A stretch of 64,000 nt of DNA from Hymenopellis radicata (Eukaryota; Basidiomycota; Agaricomycetes; Agaricales; Physalacriaceae), in assembly GCA_015501595.1 (NCBI GenBank), contig JADNRX010000152.1:1-64000 (forward strand), read 5' to 3'. Shown piece by piece: positions 44,205 through 56,400 of this stretch; the first letter of the stretch is position 1, and every line of letters begins with the position of its first letter. Both the position numbers and the translations under genes were made by a program. The notes below the pieces were generated by a model. It worked only from the letters and a program-made list of their open reading frames with translations. It had not been told where the DNA came from and did not search any database.

Positions 44205-47200
44205 TTAATAATCCGGCTCAGCACCAAGATTACACCCCAAAATGCGCACAGTCCCATCCGGCTCGCCGACGCCATACAGCATCTCCGTCGGATGGAACAC
44301 GAGCGACGTCATCCGGTGCGTCGACCGTCTGGGCGGATGCACGTGCCCCGTCGACACGACGAGCGCCGACGACACCGTCGCCTTCTTCATCGACTGCACC
44401 TTCACTTTTTGCTCCTTCCACTGCGTCGGCGAGATGGCTGACGATCTACACACGTTGAGCAACACGATCGATCACACACGCAGACGAACACTCACCCAGC
44501 AAACACCTCCGCGTTCCGATGCACATCAAACGCCGCCAAGCCGCTCGGACTGAGATTCCACGTGCCCAGCGCCTCCCGGTTGTTGCGCAGGTCCCACAGC
44601 TTGACCACTCCATCTTGACTTCTACACAGAAATCAATCGAACCATTATTCAAACCAGAACCAACAACGCACCCAGCAGACAAAAACTGGTGCGAATAAGT
44701 CGGATGCGGGCAGATGTTCTGCACCCACGCCGAATGTCCCGGAAACGTCGTCACCACAGGCTCCTCAACATCAAGCCGCAGATCAAACATCTTCACAGCG
44801 CCATCCGCAAACCCAGCAAGAAAGGTGTCCGAAAAAACATTTCGCCCAGCCGCAATTGCTGTTACAGGACTGTCCGACTGAGTCTCAATCTCCTGTTTTA
44901 TGGACACGTTAATCATCACACTCAACGCACAACAATGCCACGAACCGGTCCATGAAGCTCAGTCTGCGCATCCCACGTCTGAATGACACGAGAGTCGCCC
45001 CCGATGAGAAGCGTCCCGTTCGAGGCTTTCCAGTCCGTGATAAGCCCAGAGCCACGCTGCATCGGAATGCGCTCCAATCCCCGGAAAGCGCTGACCAATT
45101 GCACGGGGCCCTGCTCGAGAGCGGGATCATAGTTGCGGAACAGGCGTATAATGCCATCATCTAGAGAAAAAAACTGTTCGAACAACCGAAAAAGACGCGA
45201 ATGAACAATGTCATACCTGAACCCGTCAATATGATACCACCGACATCCTGGTTGATCAGATGCAAAGAGGTAATAGAGCTTCCTCTATGATTGCCGTTAC
45301 AAAACTGATTCAGCCGTTTTTTCGACGACCAATCCCAGACACTGCGTATACAATAAGTTACATTGGCTCAAGGAGCAGAATAATAAACATACGTGACAAC
45401 GTCGTTCTCGTTGGCGACGACAAGATGTTTATCATAAGAGTGAAAGGCCATCGTCATCGGATGCCCCGTAGCTTGCAGAGTAGCAACACTTCGATCCCAA
45501 GGCAGATATGCTTGAAAAACATGTATGATCAAAAACAAAAGAAGAAGCAACCACTAGAATCACTTACGAGCAGCCTCAGCCTGGGAATGTATCTCCGCAT
45601 CGACCTGCTCATTCCGCCGTTGCCGCCACACCTGGTGGTTATACTGTACACTACCAGGCTCATCAGCCTCCGTTTGCTACGCGCAAATATGAGAACGACA
45701 TCACTCCAAAAGGAAAGGCACAAACCCTCATCTGCGGCTCGGTGAAATACTCGGTACACCAATCAAAGTACGAGCTCTTCAACGGCAGCACGTCCTTCAT
45801 ATTATTCCCAGTTCCCAACCCAACCAAGTAACTCCCCGTCGAGTCTGTCGAGAACGTGCTCCGACTGGGACTAGGCACAGAGTTGCCGTTGCGACGATGC
45901 CGCCTATGACGCGCCCTCAGACGTTCCATGTCTTCCTCCATCAAAGCCTCCATAACGTGTGCAGGAAAAAAGATGGGCTGTGGTATGTCCTGATCCGCCT
46001 GAGCACCATTTCCATTCGTGTATGGTACGGCGGACCGATAGTACGGCGAAACGTATTTGACGACGTTGAGGTTGGGCGAGGGCGGGCGGAGAGGTTCGCT
46101 GAATTCGGGTTTGGAGGGTGAGCTGAACAAGGAGAGACCGTCATCTGCGCTGGGGAACGTGACGCCGCCAGCAAGGCTCTTCAGAGCGTTAGCGAACGAC
46201 GACGTGCGCCGGAGAGTATTGGAAACCGAGTTCGTCACGTTGGCAATGGTGTCAGCACGGGAAAAGGCAGGGCGCCTCAATTTGTTAGGCGACGGCGGCA
46301 AGTTGACCGATTGGGTAGAATGGGTCCTTTGCCTAGCGACAGGAGGCTCAATAGGCGAGTTGCTTTCATTGGGCAGCTCCGGAGCGTGCTTCAATGTCGT
46401 ACAACTCAGCTTGCTGAAGGGCGACTCCAAGAGCAGAGCCATGACGTAGTCCACGATAGTCTGCGCGTGTGCGGCGACTTCAGGATACGGGTCAATGGAT
46501 AGATCCAAAAGTACGAGGAAGATCGTGAAGATGGACTTTAAGATGATCTTGCTCTCCGCCACCTGTTGATTATCGCCGGGCAAGCTCTCCTCCCATTCCT
46601 GGATTGCCTCCGTCGCAAGGTCCTCTTGGTCCACATCGTATCCTGACCGCCAGCGACGATCCTCCTCCCAGTACAGCCACGCACAAACGACAAAGTAACC
46701 CCGCCACTCTTTCACCAAACAGCTGATGAGGACAAGAAGCTCCTTCCTACACATCGGACTGGCATCCTCTTTAATCTGGAATGTCGCATTGGTGACGAGT
46801 GACACCTCGACGCGCAGGTGCATGCTTTCGTCTTGATCAAACAGACCCAAGAGCGTTCCAGTACCCCCGCCGCCTCGTTTCTCGGGATCGGCAGCACCGC
46901 TGGTACCCATCAAGGTCTGCAAAGCGAAGAGAGCCGCACACCGAACCTCCACAGACGCATCACATAACAGGTCAATTAGCTTCTCTGTTGGTGACGGTTG
47001 CATAGATATCGCGTCCGCTCTTGCCTTGTCGCTCGAGTCCCACAGCTGCGCCATACAAAGCGCCGCCCATTGTCTTAGTAAAAAGTCGCCATCGTCAAGC
47101 TTATGTAGACACGCTTCAAACACCCGCTCGTCCAAGCAGGCATTCTGGCCGTTCGGAAAATCTCGAGACAGCGACGACAAGATGAAACAACACATTGCCT

Positions 47201-49184
47201 GGTGTTCGGATGAGTTTGGGAGGAAACCATCATCGGCATAGCTAAAATCCTGGTGAAATAGCGGTACCCTTGCGGGTTGTTGTACAGGTCCGTCTGGACA
47301 GACGGGTCAACCGCCAAGATGCGTGTCCAGATGAAGATGAGGACTGGTCGAAGGTCTTGACCCGCAGCTTGCAGAAGCTTGGCCATATACGGAATATCCC
47401 GATGGATAACACCAAATTCACCGCCCAAGGGCCAGGTCGACGAATTGAGAGAGGAGGATGAGGGCGCGTAGCCGATGAGGCTGGGAGAGGAGGACCTGTA
47501 GGACGATAGGCAGTTGATCTGGCGGTTTGCGAGGCACCAGAGCGTCGTCAAACCCAAAACTACCCCGCTTGGGTGTATCTTCATCGAGGTAGAAATCCTC
47601 ACTAAAGGCAGGGAGCGTGGGCCGGGTCGTGTAAGCGCGGAACCACCTCGAGATATCCAAACCTCAAAGGCGGTGAGCTGATCGGCGAAGAAACGATTGG
47701 GAACATAAACGTATGGGGGCGATTGGGAGGTATCCTCTCATTGGAAGAATGACGCACACTGCCGATGCGGCCCGGCAGGACATCATGCTCGTCGTGAACG
47801 GAGGGGGAGTGGATGCCTGAGTCGACCCACTCTTGACCTTGGGAGGTATTTTGTTGCGGAGAAGATCGGGAAGCTGGCGAAGACACGCGTCTACGGCGAG
47901 ATCCCAAGTTGCCCATAACGGATGGTGTTTGTCGCTGGAAGAGGAGGGTATGTATGGGGAGTGCAGTTGTAGTTCTTTAGAATTCTCTCGGCGAGAAGGA
48001 AGTTGCGGAAAAGGGATGCAACGAGAAGGTCACAACGGTATAGACGGGAAAAGGTTTCGCGAGAGAATGAGGTCCAGGCGATGGTGTCTGTGATGGCGAT
48101 GAAAATCCAATTGAGCTCGCCTAAGGGTGTACGACGATCCTTAAGATCTCCCGGTAACTGCATAATCATGTCAGGCTCCACACCATCTGGTAATCGTTCG
48201 TTGATGACAAAATAGCGAAGGGCCATGTCAATGGGAGAGGTAAGACAGGACGTGAAAACGTCAGCAGGAAGCTCCGGACACGACGGGAGTTGTTCGTTGG
48301 CTGCACACGCGGCGAGTTGTATGGAATGCATGAACGGCGTCGCATCCACGGGATAGCCACCGCGTTGAAAGTTCATGTCGGTGTCGCGACGCTCTGCAAT
48401 GGTGTTGAAGTTTTGCAAGAGGTGGCCTGCAGCCGAACAGTCCCATATGTAAACACCCGGCGAGCCAAGCCATGTCTGAATCTCGTGTAGGCCGACGGGA
48501 ATGTACTGGGTGTAGTTGCGGTTAAAGCACCATAGTTCGCCACTAGCTGTGGGCTTGGGAACACCGTGGCCGTTGTAGTGAAAGAGGACGGCGTCGTCTT
48601 TAGCCTGTCGACGAAGCTGTTGACAACATTTGCGTATGTCATCCTGGGAGGGATCGAGGATAGGCTTGTACTGGATTTTCAAGCTGAGGCCTTCGTACTG
48701 TGACTTTAGGTTGGCACCGATGGCTTCGAGTGCTCTACTGGCAGGTAAGAGTCGGGGATCCACCCAACACTCGAGGGCAGCACATGGCTGGGTTTTGATG
48801 ACATCTGGAGGATCGACGTCCATGTTGAGGCAGAGAATGAGTGCTGCATTGGCAGTCTTGAGCTTTCCGAGGGTAGAGTTACGCCATGGTGTGAGCTTGG
48901 CTGACCACGACGGTTGGGGCGTCGGATTGCCGCATGTGAGATGGCGTTTCGCCGACCAGTACGGAATTGGCGGCGTCGCTGTGTCAACCGAAGCGTCGGG
49001 GCGATTGGGGGTATGTGTATCTAGTCTGCCGCGTGAATTGGAGGCAACGCGGCTGGACTCCGTCTCGCTGTCCGAGTCTGAACCTGAATAGTCTAAGTTT
49101 TCAACAACAACGGTTACTGGCCAACAACGCACCAGTATGGAACTTGGGCCGCTTGGCGGAGGGCATTGCCTCGGGACTTCGCAT
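44205..49184 (-). CDS. KOG1: Raptor homologue, TORC1 scaffold (KOG1/Mip1)
   Basis: Minus strand, about 1,500 aa. The N-terminal Raptor caspase-like domain (48.9-48.0 kb) contains FHYNGHGVP and IWDCSAAG, followed by [21 protein letters not shown]-like repeats follow ([53 protein letters not shown]). A Ser-rich linker and a C-terminal WD40 propeller (45.6-44.2 kb) complete the protein. Raptor presents substrates to TOR kinase in TORC1 and controls growth in response to nutrients. The start at 49184 ([15 protein letters not shown]) needs a short 40-nt intron; the true start could differ. At about 47.92, 47.43, 47.39 and 47.24 kb a single base seems missing, several in homopolymers. Because the gene is essential in yeasts, these are probably sequence errors rather than inactivation. 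Confidence 0.9.
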
Positions 49185-49239
49185 CTCTTCACGACGCCGA
49201 CGTCGCAGCAGTCATGTACAAAATAGCCGACTGAGTTAA

Positions 49240-49827
49240 CGGCAAACGCGTGTTGACAGTCACATCGTCACACTTCCTTCTATCGTCGATCTGCCCGTCG
49301 GGCGCGGCGTAATTCGCTGGTCGGGATCGCTAGGCGACAAACCAGGCAAATTCTTTGGTGTCGAACTCTACGAGGCCAATGGCAAGAATGAAGGCGCTTT
49401 TGAAGGACACTATTACTTTCGGTGCAAGCCCAACTATGGACTGTTTGTCCGCTCATCGAATATCAACGCGCAGCTCGGGATGGAGCCGCCGCCGCCGCGA
49501 CTGCTTAGCGTTGTGTCTGACAGCGTCCGCAGCGACAGTAGTGGCCGCCCGTTCATCCTTGGGCACCAGCGAGCGCCAAGCACGGCGTCGGGCGCTCCGG
49601 CGAATCTTCAGGGCGACAACTTTGGGAGCGCATTACCAAGTTGGAACAGACGGTATCAGGCCAGGCAGCTCTCGCAGTCCGAGTTCATCTCTGCTGTGAA
49701 CGACACATTGACCAGGGCTTTGTCTGCCTCGCAGTCCATTTACCTATCCCGCCGTCTCATCCAGCGCCTCCTCCAGAGCCGTTGTCGCCCTTGCCACCAA
49801 ATACCCATCCTCATCTGCATGCACTGA
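49240..49827 (+). pseudogene. CAP-Gly domain fragment (dynactin p150-like)
   Basis: The plus-strand frame is open from 49240 to 49827 but has no ATG before the domain. It carries a complete CAP-Gly domain: VDLPVGRGVIRWSG, GKFFGVELYEANGKNEGAF, GHYYFRCKPNYGLFVRSS. A Ser/Pro-rich stretch follows, ending near GAPANLQGDN, where a coiled coil would start in dynactin p150/Glued. After that the frame turns into Ser/Arg-rich sequence and stops. CAP-Gly domains bind the EEY/F ends of tubulin and EB1. It is divergent from Raptor, has no start, and is partly repeated at 50.9-51.5 kb, so it is a duplicated gene fragment. Confidence 0.6.
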
Positions 49828-49939
49828 TTCCATGCGCGCCAATTCATGCACGACGTCTCCACCGCCACCAGAGTTATCTCCCAGTATTCCGTGCCTATCT
49901 CACGGAAATGCCACCTGCCACTGTGTTTCCCAGGTCTTC

Positions 49940-50435
49940 TTCATTCCGTATCTGACTCTTATGTCAGCGCCACACACGCCGAGGTAATGAATCTGCACTG
50001 AACATCTACACCAGCTTCGAGTCAGGTCTCTTGGGCTATTCGACCTTGCGCCTGCTATAACCAAGGTCACACTATCACGACGTCGGGCAGTGGGTATGGC
50101 CTTCAGGCTGGTCTCTATCACACTTTCCAGGCCGGCAGTGACGACCAAGGTGACATGGCTGAGGCCACGCCTCCTCTAGTTGATAGTGAGCGGATGCTCA
50201 GAGTCCAAAAATTTCGTGCGATGCTGAAGGCATCGACCCGATCCGTGAGCGTTCTTCAAATCACGGCGACTACACTCTCTGATGTTAGATCCTCATAGAC
50301 AACTTCATGGACTACTCGGACGATGCTGAGTTTACGCCGGGCCAAGTTAAGCGCATCAAAGAGTGCGCAGATGCACTCGTATCGCCTTCGACTCTGACGG
50401 GAGCTGATAAGGACTTCTTGGACAATACATACTGA
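49940..50435 (+). pseudogene. Decayed M43 metalloprotease fragment
   Basis: Pieces of the M43B protease seen at 55.6-56.4 kb appear in changing frames: FESGLLGYSTL, then GLYHTFQAG, and finally LIDNFMDYSDDAEFTPGQVK to a stop at 50435. The zinc-binding HExxH segment is lost, and a Cys-Met pair is missing before the FTPGQ motif. It is clearly non-functional. Confidence 0.6.
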
Positions 50436-50934
50436 ACATCAGACATTCGTTTCGCGTTCAGTCATTAAAATATACTTCTATTTTCCTAGTTCCACCTGCC
50501 AGTGATTTCCGACTGCAGCTTCAATCTGGGCTCGGACCATTGGCGTGACCGCTCGGGGACGACAAAGTGGTTACCTAGCGGGTGATAACAGTGACGAGGA
50601 AGAAGCAGAATCTGAGCCTGAGATACACGAAGAGGATGAGGATGAAGCGAGGAAGACGAAGAAGGCGAAGAGGTGTCCTTGAATCCTCTGTTTCTAACAA
50701 CGACGACGATGCTACACACAACGCAGCGCTTGCTCGTTCCTCTACCCACAGTTTTTCGTGATCCGAGAGCACAAACCAATCGACAGCCGCCTTGCATCGA
50801 ACAATACATTACTCGCGTACTGCGTCGACCTTGACTTTACAATGGCACTCGGTCCCCAGCCCCTCTCATTAGACCTGCTCCCCGTGAAGCCATCTTCTTC
50901 GACTTTCTAGTTGTCTACTACATGCTCGCTCGTT
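50436..50934. other. Repeat-rich spacer
   Basis: A GAA/GAG-rich purine tract (about 50.6-50.67 kb) and a CGA-rich stretch resembling 4.65 kb lie here. No gene is supported. Confidence 0.35.
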
Positions 50935-51480
50935 TGAAGGACACTATTACTTTCGGTGCAAGCCCAACCATCCGCTCATCGACTATCAAGGCGCAGCTCG
51001 GCCGCCGCCGACAGTGGTACGTGACGAAATGATTGCTTGGCGTTGTGTCTGACAGCGTCCCCAGCGACCAGTGGTGGCCGCCCGCCCATCCTTAGGCCAC
51101 CAGCGAACGCCAAACAGGTGTAGGGCGCTCCGGCGAATCTTCAGGACGACAACCTTCGGGAACGCATTACCAAGTTGGAATAGATGGTAGCTCTCGTAGT
51201 CCAAGTTCATCTTTGCTATGATTGATACATTGACCAAGCCTTTGTCTGCCTCGACTGTCCATTTACCTATCCCACCGTCTCATCCAGCGCCTCCTCCAGA
51301 GTCATTGTCGCCCTTGCCACCAAGTACCCCATCCTCATCTGCACCGATTCCATGCGCGCCAATTCATGTACGACGTCTCCACCGCCACCAGAGTTATCTC
51401 CCAGTATTCCGCGCCTCTCTCATCGTTTCGTCGTTTCCTCCTCAGGCTCGCGGACAATCTCCGGCAACACTAGCAAAAGT
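50935..51480 (+). pseudogene. Second copy of the CAP-Gly fragment
   Basis: From about 50935 (GGACACTATTACTTTCGGTG) the sequence follows 49405 onwards at the DNA level, through the Ser/Pro-rich part and the CGACGTCTCCACCGCCACCA stretch. Indels break every frame. It is a direct duplicate of the fragment at 49.4-49.9 kb. Confidence 0.55.
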
Positions 51481-51945
51481 CGGTGTCGGGCGGCTTGATG
51501 GAGCAGGAATTACCTTTTACAAGTTGTTGGGAGCACTCTAGACGCGTATGTGTGTGCTTTATTGTTCATAAGGACTGTCCGCCGCCGCTAATATCAATCA
51601 TTCGGTACGACACCAGTCCTGTCATTTCAATCAGTATACCCCTTACTTTGCCTGAAGTGATTTCTGTTCGGTATGGACCTCGTTTCATGGGCGGTATTGT
51701 GTTGCAACGATCACTTTCCACAAAATTAACGCATTTCAGCCTTTTAGAGAAATGGGATGGCCCTCGTTCTCAAGAGACAGACACTTCTATCGAACATCGA
51801 TTTACTCGTTCAGAGTACATCTCATGCGTAGTCGGAAACGTCAGAAACTCCATGCAATAGTCAAATGGATTCCGGCGGAAGGGTCAAAGGTAGCGAAAGA
51901 CGCGGTTCAAGGATCTCTGGAGGTACGCGAAACAAACTCACACGA
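51481..51945. other. Spacer without a supported gene
   Basis: A 125-codon frame at 51483..51860 has no recognisable motif. I see nothing else. Confidence 0.3.
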
Positions 51946-52102
51946 AGAAAGATGAGATACTGCTCGCGCGTTTACGCGAACTAGAACAGAAAATTGGTGG
52001 TGATGACTTTGGTAAGTTCCCAATGCTATTGCTTGCTTCTTTGATGCTCAATGCGTCTAGTTCAAAGCGTCATATGGGTTATCAACAGCAACAGGTTGAA
52101 GG
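51946..52102 (+). pseudogene. Decayed DAD3 3' half
   Basis: Matches DAD3 exons 2-3 and the intron between them: DEILLARLRELEQKIG, then a GTAAGT donor, a TCTAG acceptor and a piece of the last exon. Small indels break the frame, and the first exon is missing. Together with the F-box gene to its right it shows that 2.15-4.45 kb was duplicated directly to 51.9-54.4 kb. Confidence 0.75.
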
Positions 52103-52903
52103 ACTCCGTATTCTACCACGTTGGGAGGAGCCCGCTTGCTTTGGCACGCCGGCTCTGGCGGCTCTCTGACTCTGACGCTAACTCGTCCGTCCGGTCTACT
52201 GCTCGTGTACTGTTCTTCCTTGGGTCACTGCAACAGCAAGCGACGACGTTCTCGGTTTATGACGTGTACTTCTCTACGCTTTGTAGGAATGTCGCTACCT
52301 TAGAGCTCGCGCCAAGAGGTGAACATTCGAGTATGACGCCCACGCCAGACTAACATTGGTAAAATACTGTCCTGCTGCTCGAAGGGACGAACACCAGTCC
52401 TCCTGCTCCGGTGAATTGACTCAAGCTTCGTATCACTCCTATGGCAATACAGGACCGTTCACTATATTGGCATGGAAACGAAAGTCGACTGCACAGTACA
52501 TACCCGTACGCCGCCTCTGGAGGTACACAACACAAACATATAAGTACAAGGAAGATATGCATGGGAATTCAAAACGCGCACATTTGAAAGCATCCCATTC
52601 TCGTTATAAATACGTCCTCCAGCTTTCCTTGATAGGAACAGGATAGGAAAAGTGGCAAGACGAGAGTCACGAGACCTTGTAGAAAAAACACCATCAGTGC
52701 CCGCATCATTGAAAGAAGAATATCCACAACACACCAGAGATCACAAACTACAACAGACACATCCAGCCCCTCATCCTTGAACATTTTCATTCTCCTCAAC
52801 AACTCAGTATCCCCCAAATTTGCATGCAGTTCCTTCACAGCTAGAACATCGATAGCTTCAAGTTCGCAGTTGTCATAACGTAACGTCACAACAAGCTCTA
52901 TCC

Positions 52904-54130
52904 TCACTGTCTAATCCTCATCGTGCCCTCGGGAACCCGCCACCTCGACTCCACGGTCCTAATCAACACGTTCTCCACATGCTGCTGGAGCGTGAGCCAG
53001 TGCTGCACGAAAGGGAAGTTCAGGAATGCCGTGGCGTCCGCCCTCAGCGTCAACATCTGCAGCTCCGGGAACGCGAGCACACCCTCCGCTCTATCAATGA
53101 TCCCTGCAAGACCCGCATAGGGTACATCAAGCACCAATCTCGAGACATGCGATACAAAGGTGAGAAACTCCCGTAGAGGCGCTGAGAATGTTGCTGGATT
53201 CTTCGGATCGTCCTCAGGGACGAGGTAGAGCTCCTGTAGGCTGCACAGTCGGGATCTGTCCATGAACGCACGAAAATCCTCCCAGTCCGTTTCGGTGAAC
53301 GCGTCATTTTGGAACGAGACCCGGAGCGCAAACGTCTGGAGAGCGGGGCATTGCATATATGACAAGATGACGAGGGGGCTGCGTATGGCGAGGAAAGTAA
53401 GGCGGGGGAAGACGTAGATAGAGGAGGGTGTTCGTCTTTGAAGAACAGAGTTAGGGGAGATCCTGTAGGGGTTGTCTTGGTAGCTGCCCGTGAAGGAGAC
53501 AAGGTTCTGACACTGGGATAAGATGTCAATGATGTAATGATAGTTGTCGGGCCCCAACTCAAGCTCGAGATGGGTAATTTGAGACCAAGGTAAGAGAATG
53601 CAGTGTGGTACATTGGCAAAGACATTCTTCGCCTTGAGGACAACATGGGTTAGGCGAGGAGCTTTGGATGCGATGTCGAAGTGAACAGGCTCCGAATGTT
53701 CGTAGTAATGCCGCGTAGTCAGACACAATTTTGTGAGCATAGTCATCTCTGGCGCGTCTTTCAAAGCACGCAAGTTATCGAGGTCGCAAGTCAGTCGAAG
53801 TTCCGATAAACGTGACGCGTGATGTGCCAGGATACTAGCACTTTCGGGCGTGAGGCTGAAGACAAAGACCTCCAGAGGAGTGTTTCCGGACCGGTTCAAA
53901 ACCTCTTCGAGGATACGCCCATGGATTGAAGCCTTTTGCGAAGAACTTTCACAAACAAACGAGTTCCATAGACTGGGGTTCTGTGATACAACCGCTCTCC
54001 AATGCCTGCACACCTGTCCGAGAAGCCATGGCATTCGAGACTTGAAGATACGAAAAGGCTTCTCGAAAGTCAATGAGAAGATGTAGGAAAGGATCTCGGG
54101 GGGTAGAGACTGGACGGGAGGGTTCAGCAT
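52904..54130 (-). CDS. F-box protein (copy D)
   Basis: An uninterrupted 408-aa frame from ATG 54130. The F-box lies at the N-terminus: SLPPEILSYIFSLTFEKPF, then WLLGQVCRHWRAVVSQNPSLW. Leucine-rich repeat-like segments follow (ILTEL-type, ALQTFALRVS, LQMLTLRADA). At 52.91 kb the family consensus continues: copy C has one more A, and restoring it would extend the frame through VRIELVVTLRYD to about 52569, so the true C-terminus is probably longer. Upstream (to about 54370) a helical leader, AARPQIKNFIDAVRVELYD, is conserved but in another frame. SCF substrate-receptor function is expected. It is the best preserved member of the C/D pair and lies next to the DAD3 relict. Confidence 0.75.
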   Translation of the reverse strand: MLNPPVQSLPPEILSYIFSLTFEKPFRIFKSRMPWLLGQVCRHWRAVVSQNPSLWNSFVCESSSQKASIHGRILEEVLNRSGNTPLEVFVFSLTPESASILAHHASRLSELRLTCDLDNLRALKDAPEMTMLTKLCLTTRHYYEHSEPVHFDIASKAPRLTHVVLKAKNVFANVPHCILLPWSQITHLELELGPDNYHYIIDILSQCQNLVSFTGSYQDNPYRISPNSVLQRRTPSSIYVFPRLTFLAIRSPLVILSYMQCPALQTFALRVSFQNDAFTETDWEDFRAFMDRSRLCSLQELYLVPEDDPKNPATFSAPLREFLTFVSHVSRLVLDVPYAGLAGIIDRAEGVLAFPELQMLTLRADATAFLNFPFVQHWLTLQQHVENVLIRTVESRWRVPEGTMRIRQ

Positions 54131-55564
54131 GATGTGCGCGTTCAGGACGCCTTCGGCTTGGCGTGATTTTGTTCGGCTGCCTGCAGAGCAGTACGGAGGC
54201 GAACGACTCGAGCCTCGGCGTCATAGAGCTCGACGCGCACTGCATCGATGAAGTTCTTTATCTGCGGGCGAGCAGCGCTGACTTGTTCACGCGATGCATG
54301 GCAATCGAAGAGACGTAGCAGGGCGATGGCGCGTCGTACAGGCGGGGCAAGACGTTGGTGGAATCATAGCCACAATGAGGACAACAAAATTCTGTTAACA
54401 ATGTCAGATTTGGCCAAGACCAAACGTGGAAAAATTCGCACCTGGCTGCATAGGCATTTCGGAATGTACGAGAGCTTCAACTGTTCGCGGGACGTGTGTC
54501 GAAAAGACAGTTCGCCACAATGCGAGATGGTGGTAGTACGTGACCAAGTTACAGTTGATCTTGTGCATCACTTCACTCTCGGACTCTCCTAAAAGGGGAC
54601 TTTACTTGAAGCTCGCTCGGCCAAGAAAGGCAGCTTCAACATTTTGAGGCGTCTAGTATGTTGTTCACCATTTGTAATGCAGAAACCAATGATAAGTATT
54701 CTGATCGGGCTTCTGTCCAGTGTTTAGTACTTGCTTTCATCCCTGGCACTGTGATCTTACTAGACCGTTCCGGTTTCAGGTGGGCTAAAATCAGAAGAAA
54801 CTACAGCTGAAAGATTTAGTTGAGTACCCACCTGTCAGTCTTTCGTTCTGCATCACAACCGGAAATTGGCGGAAATTGGCTCCGACAGTGGACCTCAGTG
54901 GACACGCCGGCAATCAACGCTGCCTGTCACAACCACATGATGCTTGTCACGAAACACGACGCGTCTTGTGACTCTTGTTTTCCACCATCATCACGGCTTG
55001 AAGCAAAATCAGCTTGGCCAGTTCCTTGTGGGCTTTGGCACCCTCAACACATGGAACTCTTCTATCAGCTGCCTTTGGATTCAATCATCCAAGTCTCCCA
55101 GTTTGCGCCTCCGGAATGATTTCTTCTGTACGGACTTCGGAAGATTTTTTAGAGGCTCAACGCAGCGGCACCTAGTGGCACAGCTCGATACTGACTTGGA
55201 CGGCGTTCGGCGGCGAATAGCTGTAACTCCCAGAAACCTACTCTCTTCGATGCGCATCTTTTCATCGCATCATGAATATAATCTTCTGCTCTTCTGTCTT
55301 CTACGGCGACTTGGCCGCCATTCGACTTACACTTAATCATAGCCGCCGCCTCCCCGCTCATGCCTCTACGTCTTGATCATCTTCATTGTATACGACTAAC
55401 AGTTCACGAGCGCTAACATCGGATGACTTGGGAGGACACGAATCCTTAGTAGTCAGTGTCCATCGATTTGTTCTTCCATGTCATCTACGCCCCTCGGAGA
55501 ACCGTGGTTATATTCCGTAGGTGTATGAACATCACTCTAGAAACGTGCTAAGTATTGCTTTGAC
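54131..55564. other. Spacer upstream of F-box D and of the M43 gene
   Basis: The left 240 bp are the F-box leader in a shifted frame. The rest shows only short anonymous frames (for example 54820..55119). The 5' part of the M43 gene, including its signal peptide, should lie here, but I could not identify it. Confidence 0.35.
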
Positions 55565-55565
55565 A

Positions 55566-56400
55566 GTGAGCAACAGATCACCAACCAAATCACTGTTTTG
55601 AACAACGCCTACGTGAACAGCAGTCTTACGTTCACTTTGGCCAATAGAATATGTCCAGAATGCTGATTGGTTCTCGAATGCTGGTCCCGATTTGTAAGCC
55701 TCCTTCCAGTTCTTCATCGCTACTTCTCTCAATTGTGTTGCAGCGCCCAGCAGACTGAGATGAAGGGGCAGCTCCGCCGCCGCGGTGGTGCATCGACATT
55801 GAACATCTACTCCGTCGGCTTCGAGTCCGGAAACGGGGCAGGCTGTTGGGCTACGCAACCTTCCCTTACAGCTACGCGGGCAACCCTTCAGATGACGGTA
55901 TCGTAATCCTCCATTCCAGCCTGCCGGGGGGTACGACGAGAAACTACAACGAAGGACAGAATGCCACACATGAAGTTGGGCACTGGGTACCATCTTTTCA
56001 CCAATTTGCGCGCTTTACGACTGACTAATCGGTACGCAGGTTGGTCTTTACCACACTTTCCAGGGCGGTTGTTTCGGTAGTGGTGATGAGGTTGCTGATA
56101 CACCTGCCGAGGGTACGCCAAGTATGTCTTTCAGCGACTTCTAATCTTCTAGTCGTAGACTGATCAGACAATAGCGAGCGGATGCCCCAAGAACAAGGAT
56201 ACCTGCATCCTCGCTCCGGGAGTTGACCCGATCCGCGACCATTGTTAACCCCTCATCGATTGTGTCTGATGCAGATTCTTATAGACAACTATATGGATTA
56301 CTCGGACGACGCGTGCATGACTGAGTTCACTCCAGTCTCCGGGCCAGGTTGCAGGCCCAGATGCGCACATACCGCGGTGTGGACGCTTAACGATATTTAA
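55566..56400 (+). CDS. Secreted M43B zinc metalloprotease, partial
   Basis: Plus-strand exons encode the conserved body of fungal extracellular metalloproteases (MEP1/pappalysin-like, M43B). The order is [60 protein letters not shown], then the zinc site HEVGHW, split by an intron (GTACCA...ACGCAG) from [12 protein letters not shown]. Next come a Cys-rich segment and [16 protein letters not shown], the Met-turn region, with a stop at 56400. HExxHxxGxxH binds the catalytic zinc. Two probable single- or double-base losses (near 55.65 and 55.83 kb) shift the frame, and the signal peptide exon was not found. It is either a decaying gene or one affected by sequence errors. Confidence 0.65.

Noticed and set aside
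48630..49091. 153-codon plus-strand frame
   Set aside because: Antisense to the conserved Raptor N-terminal domain.
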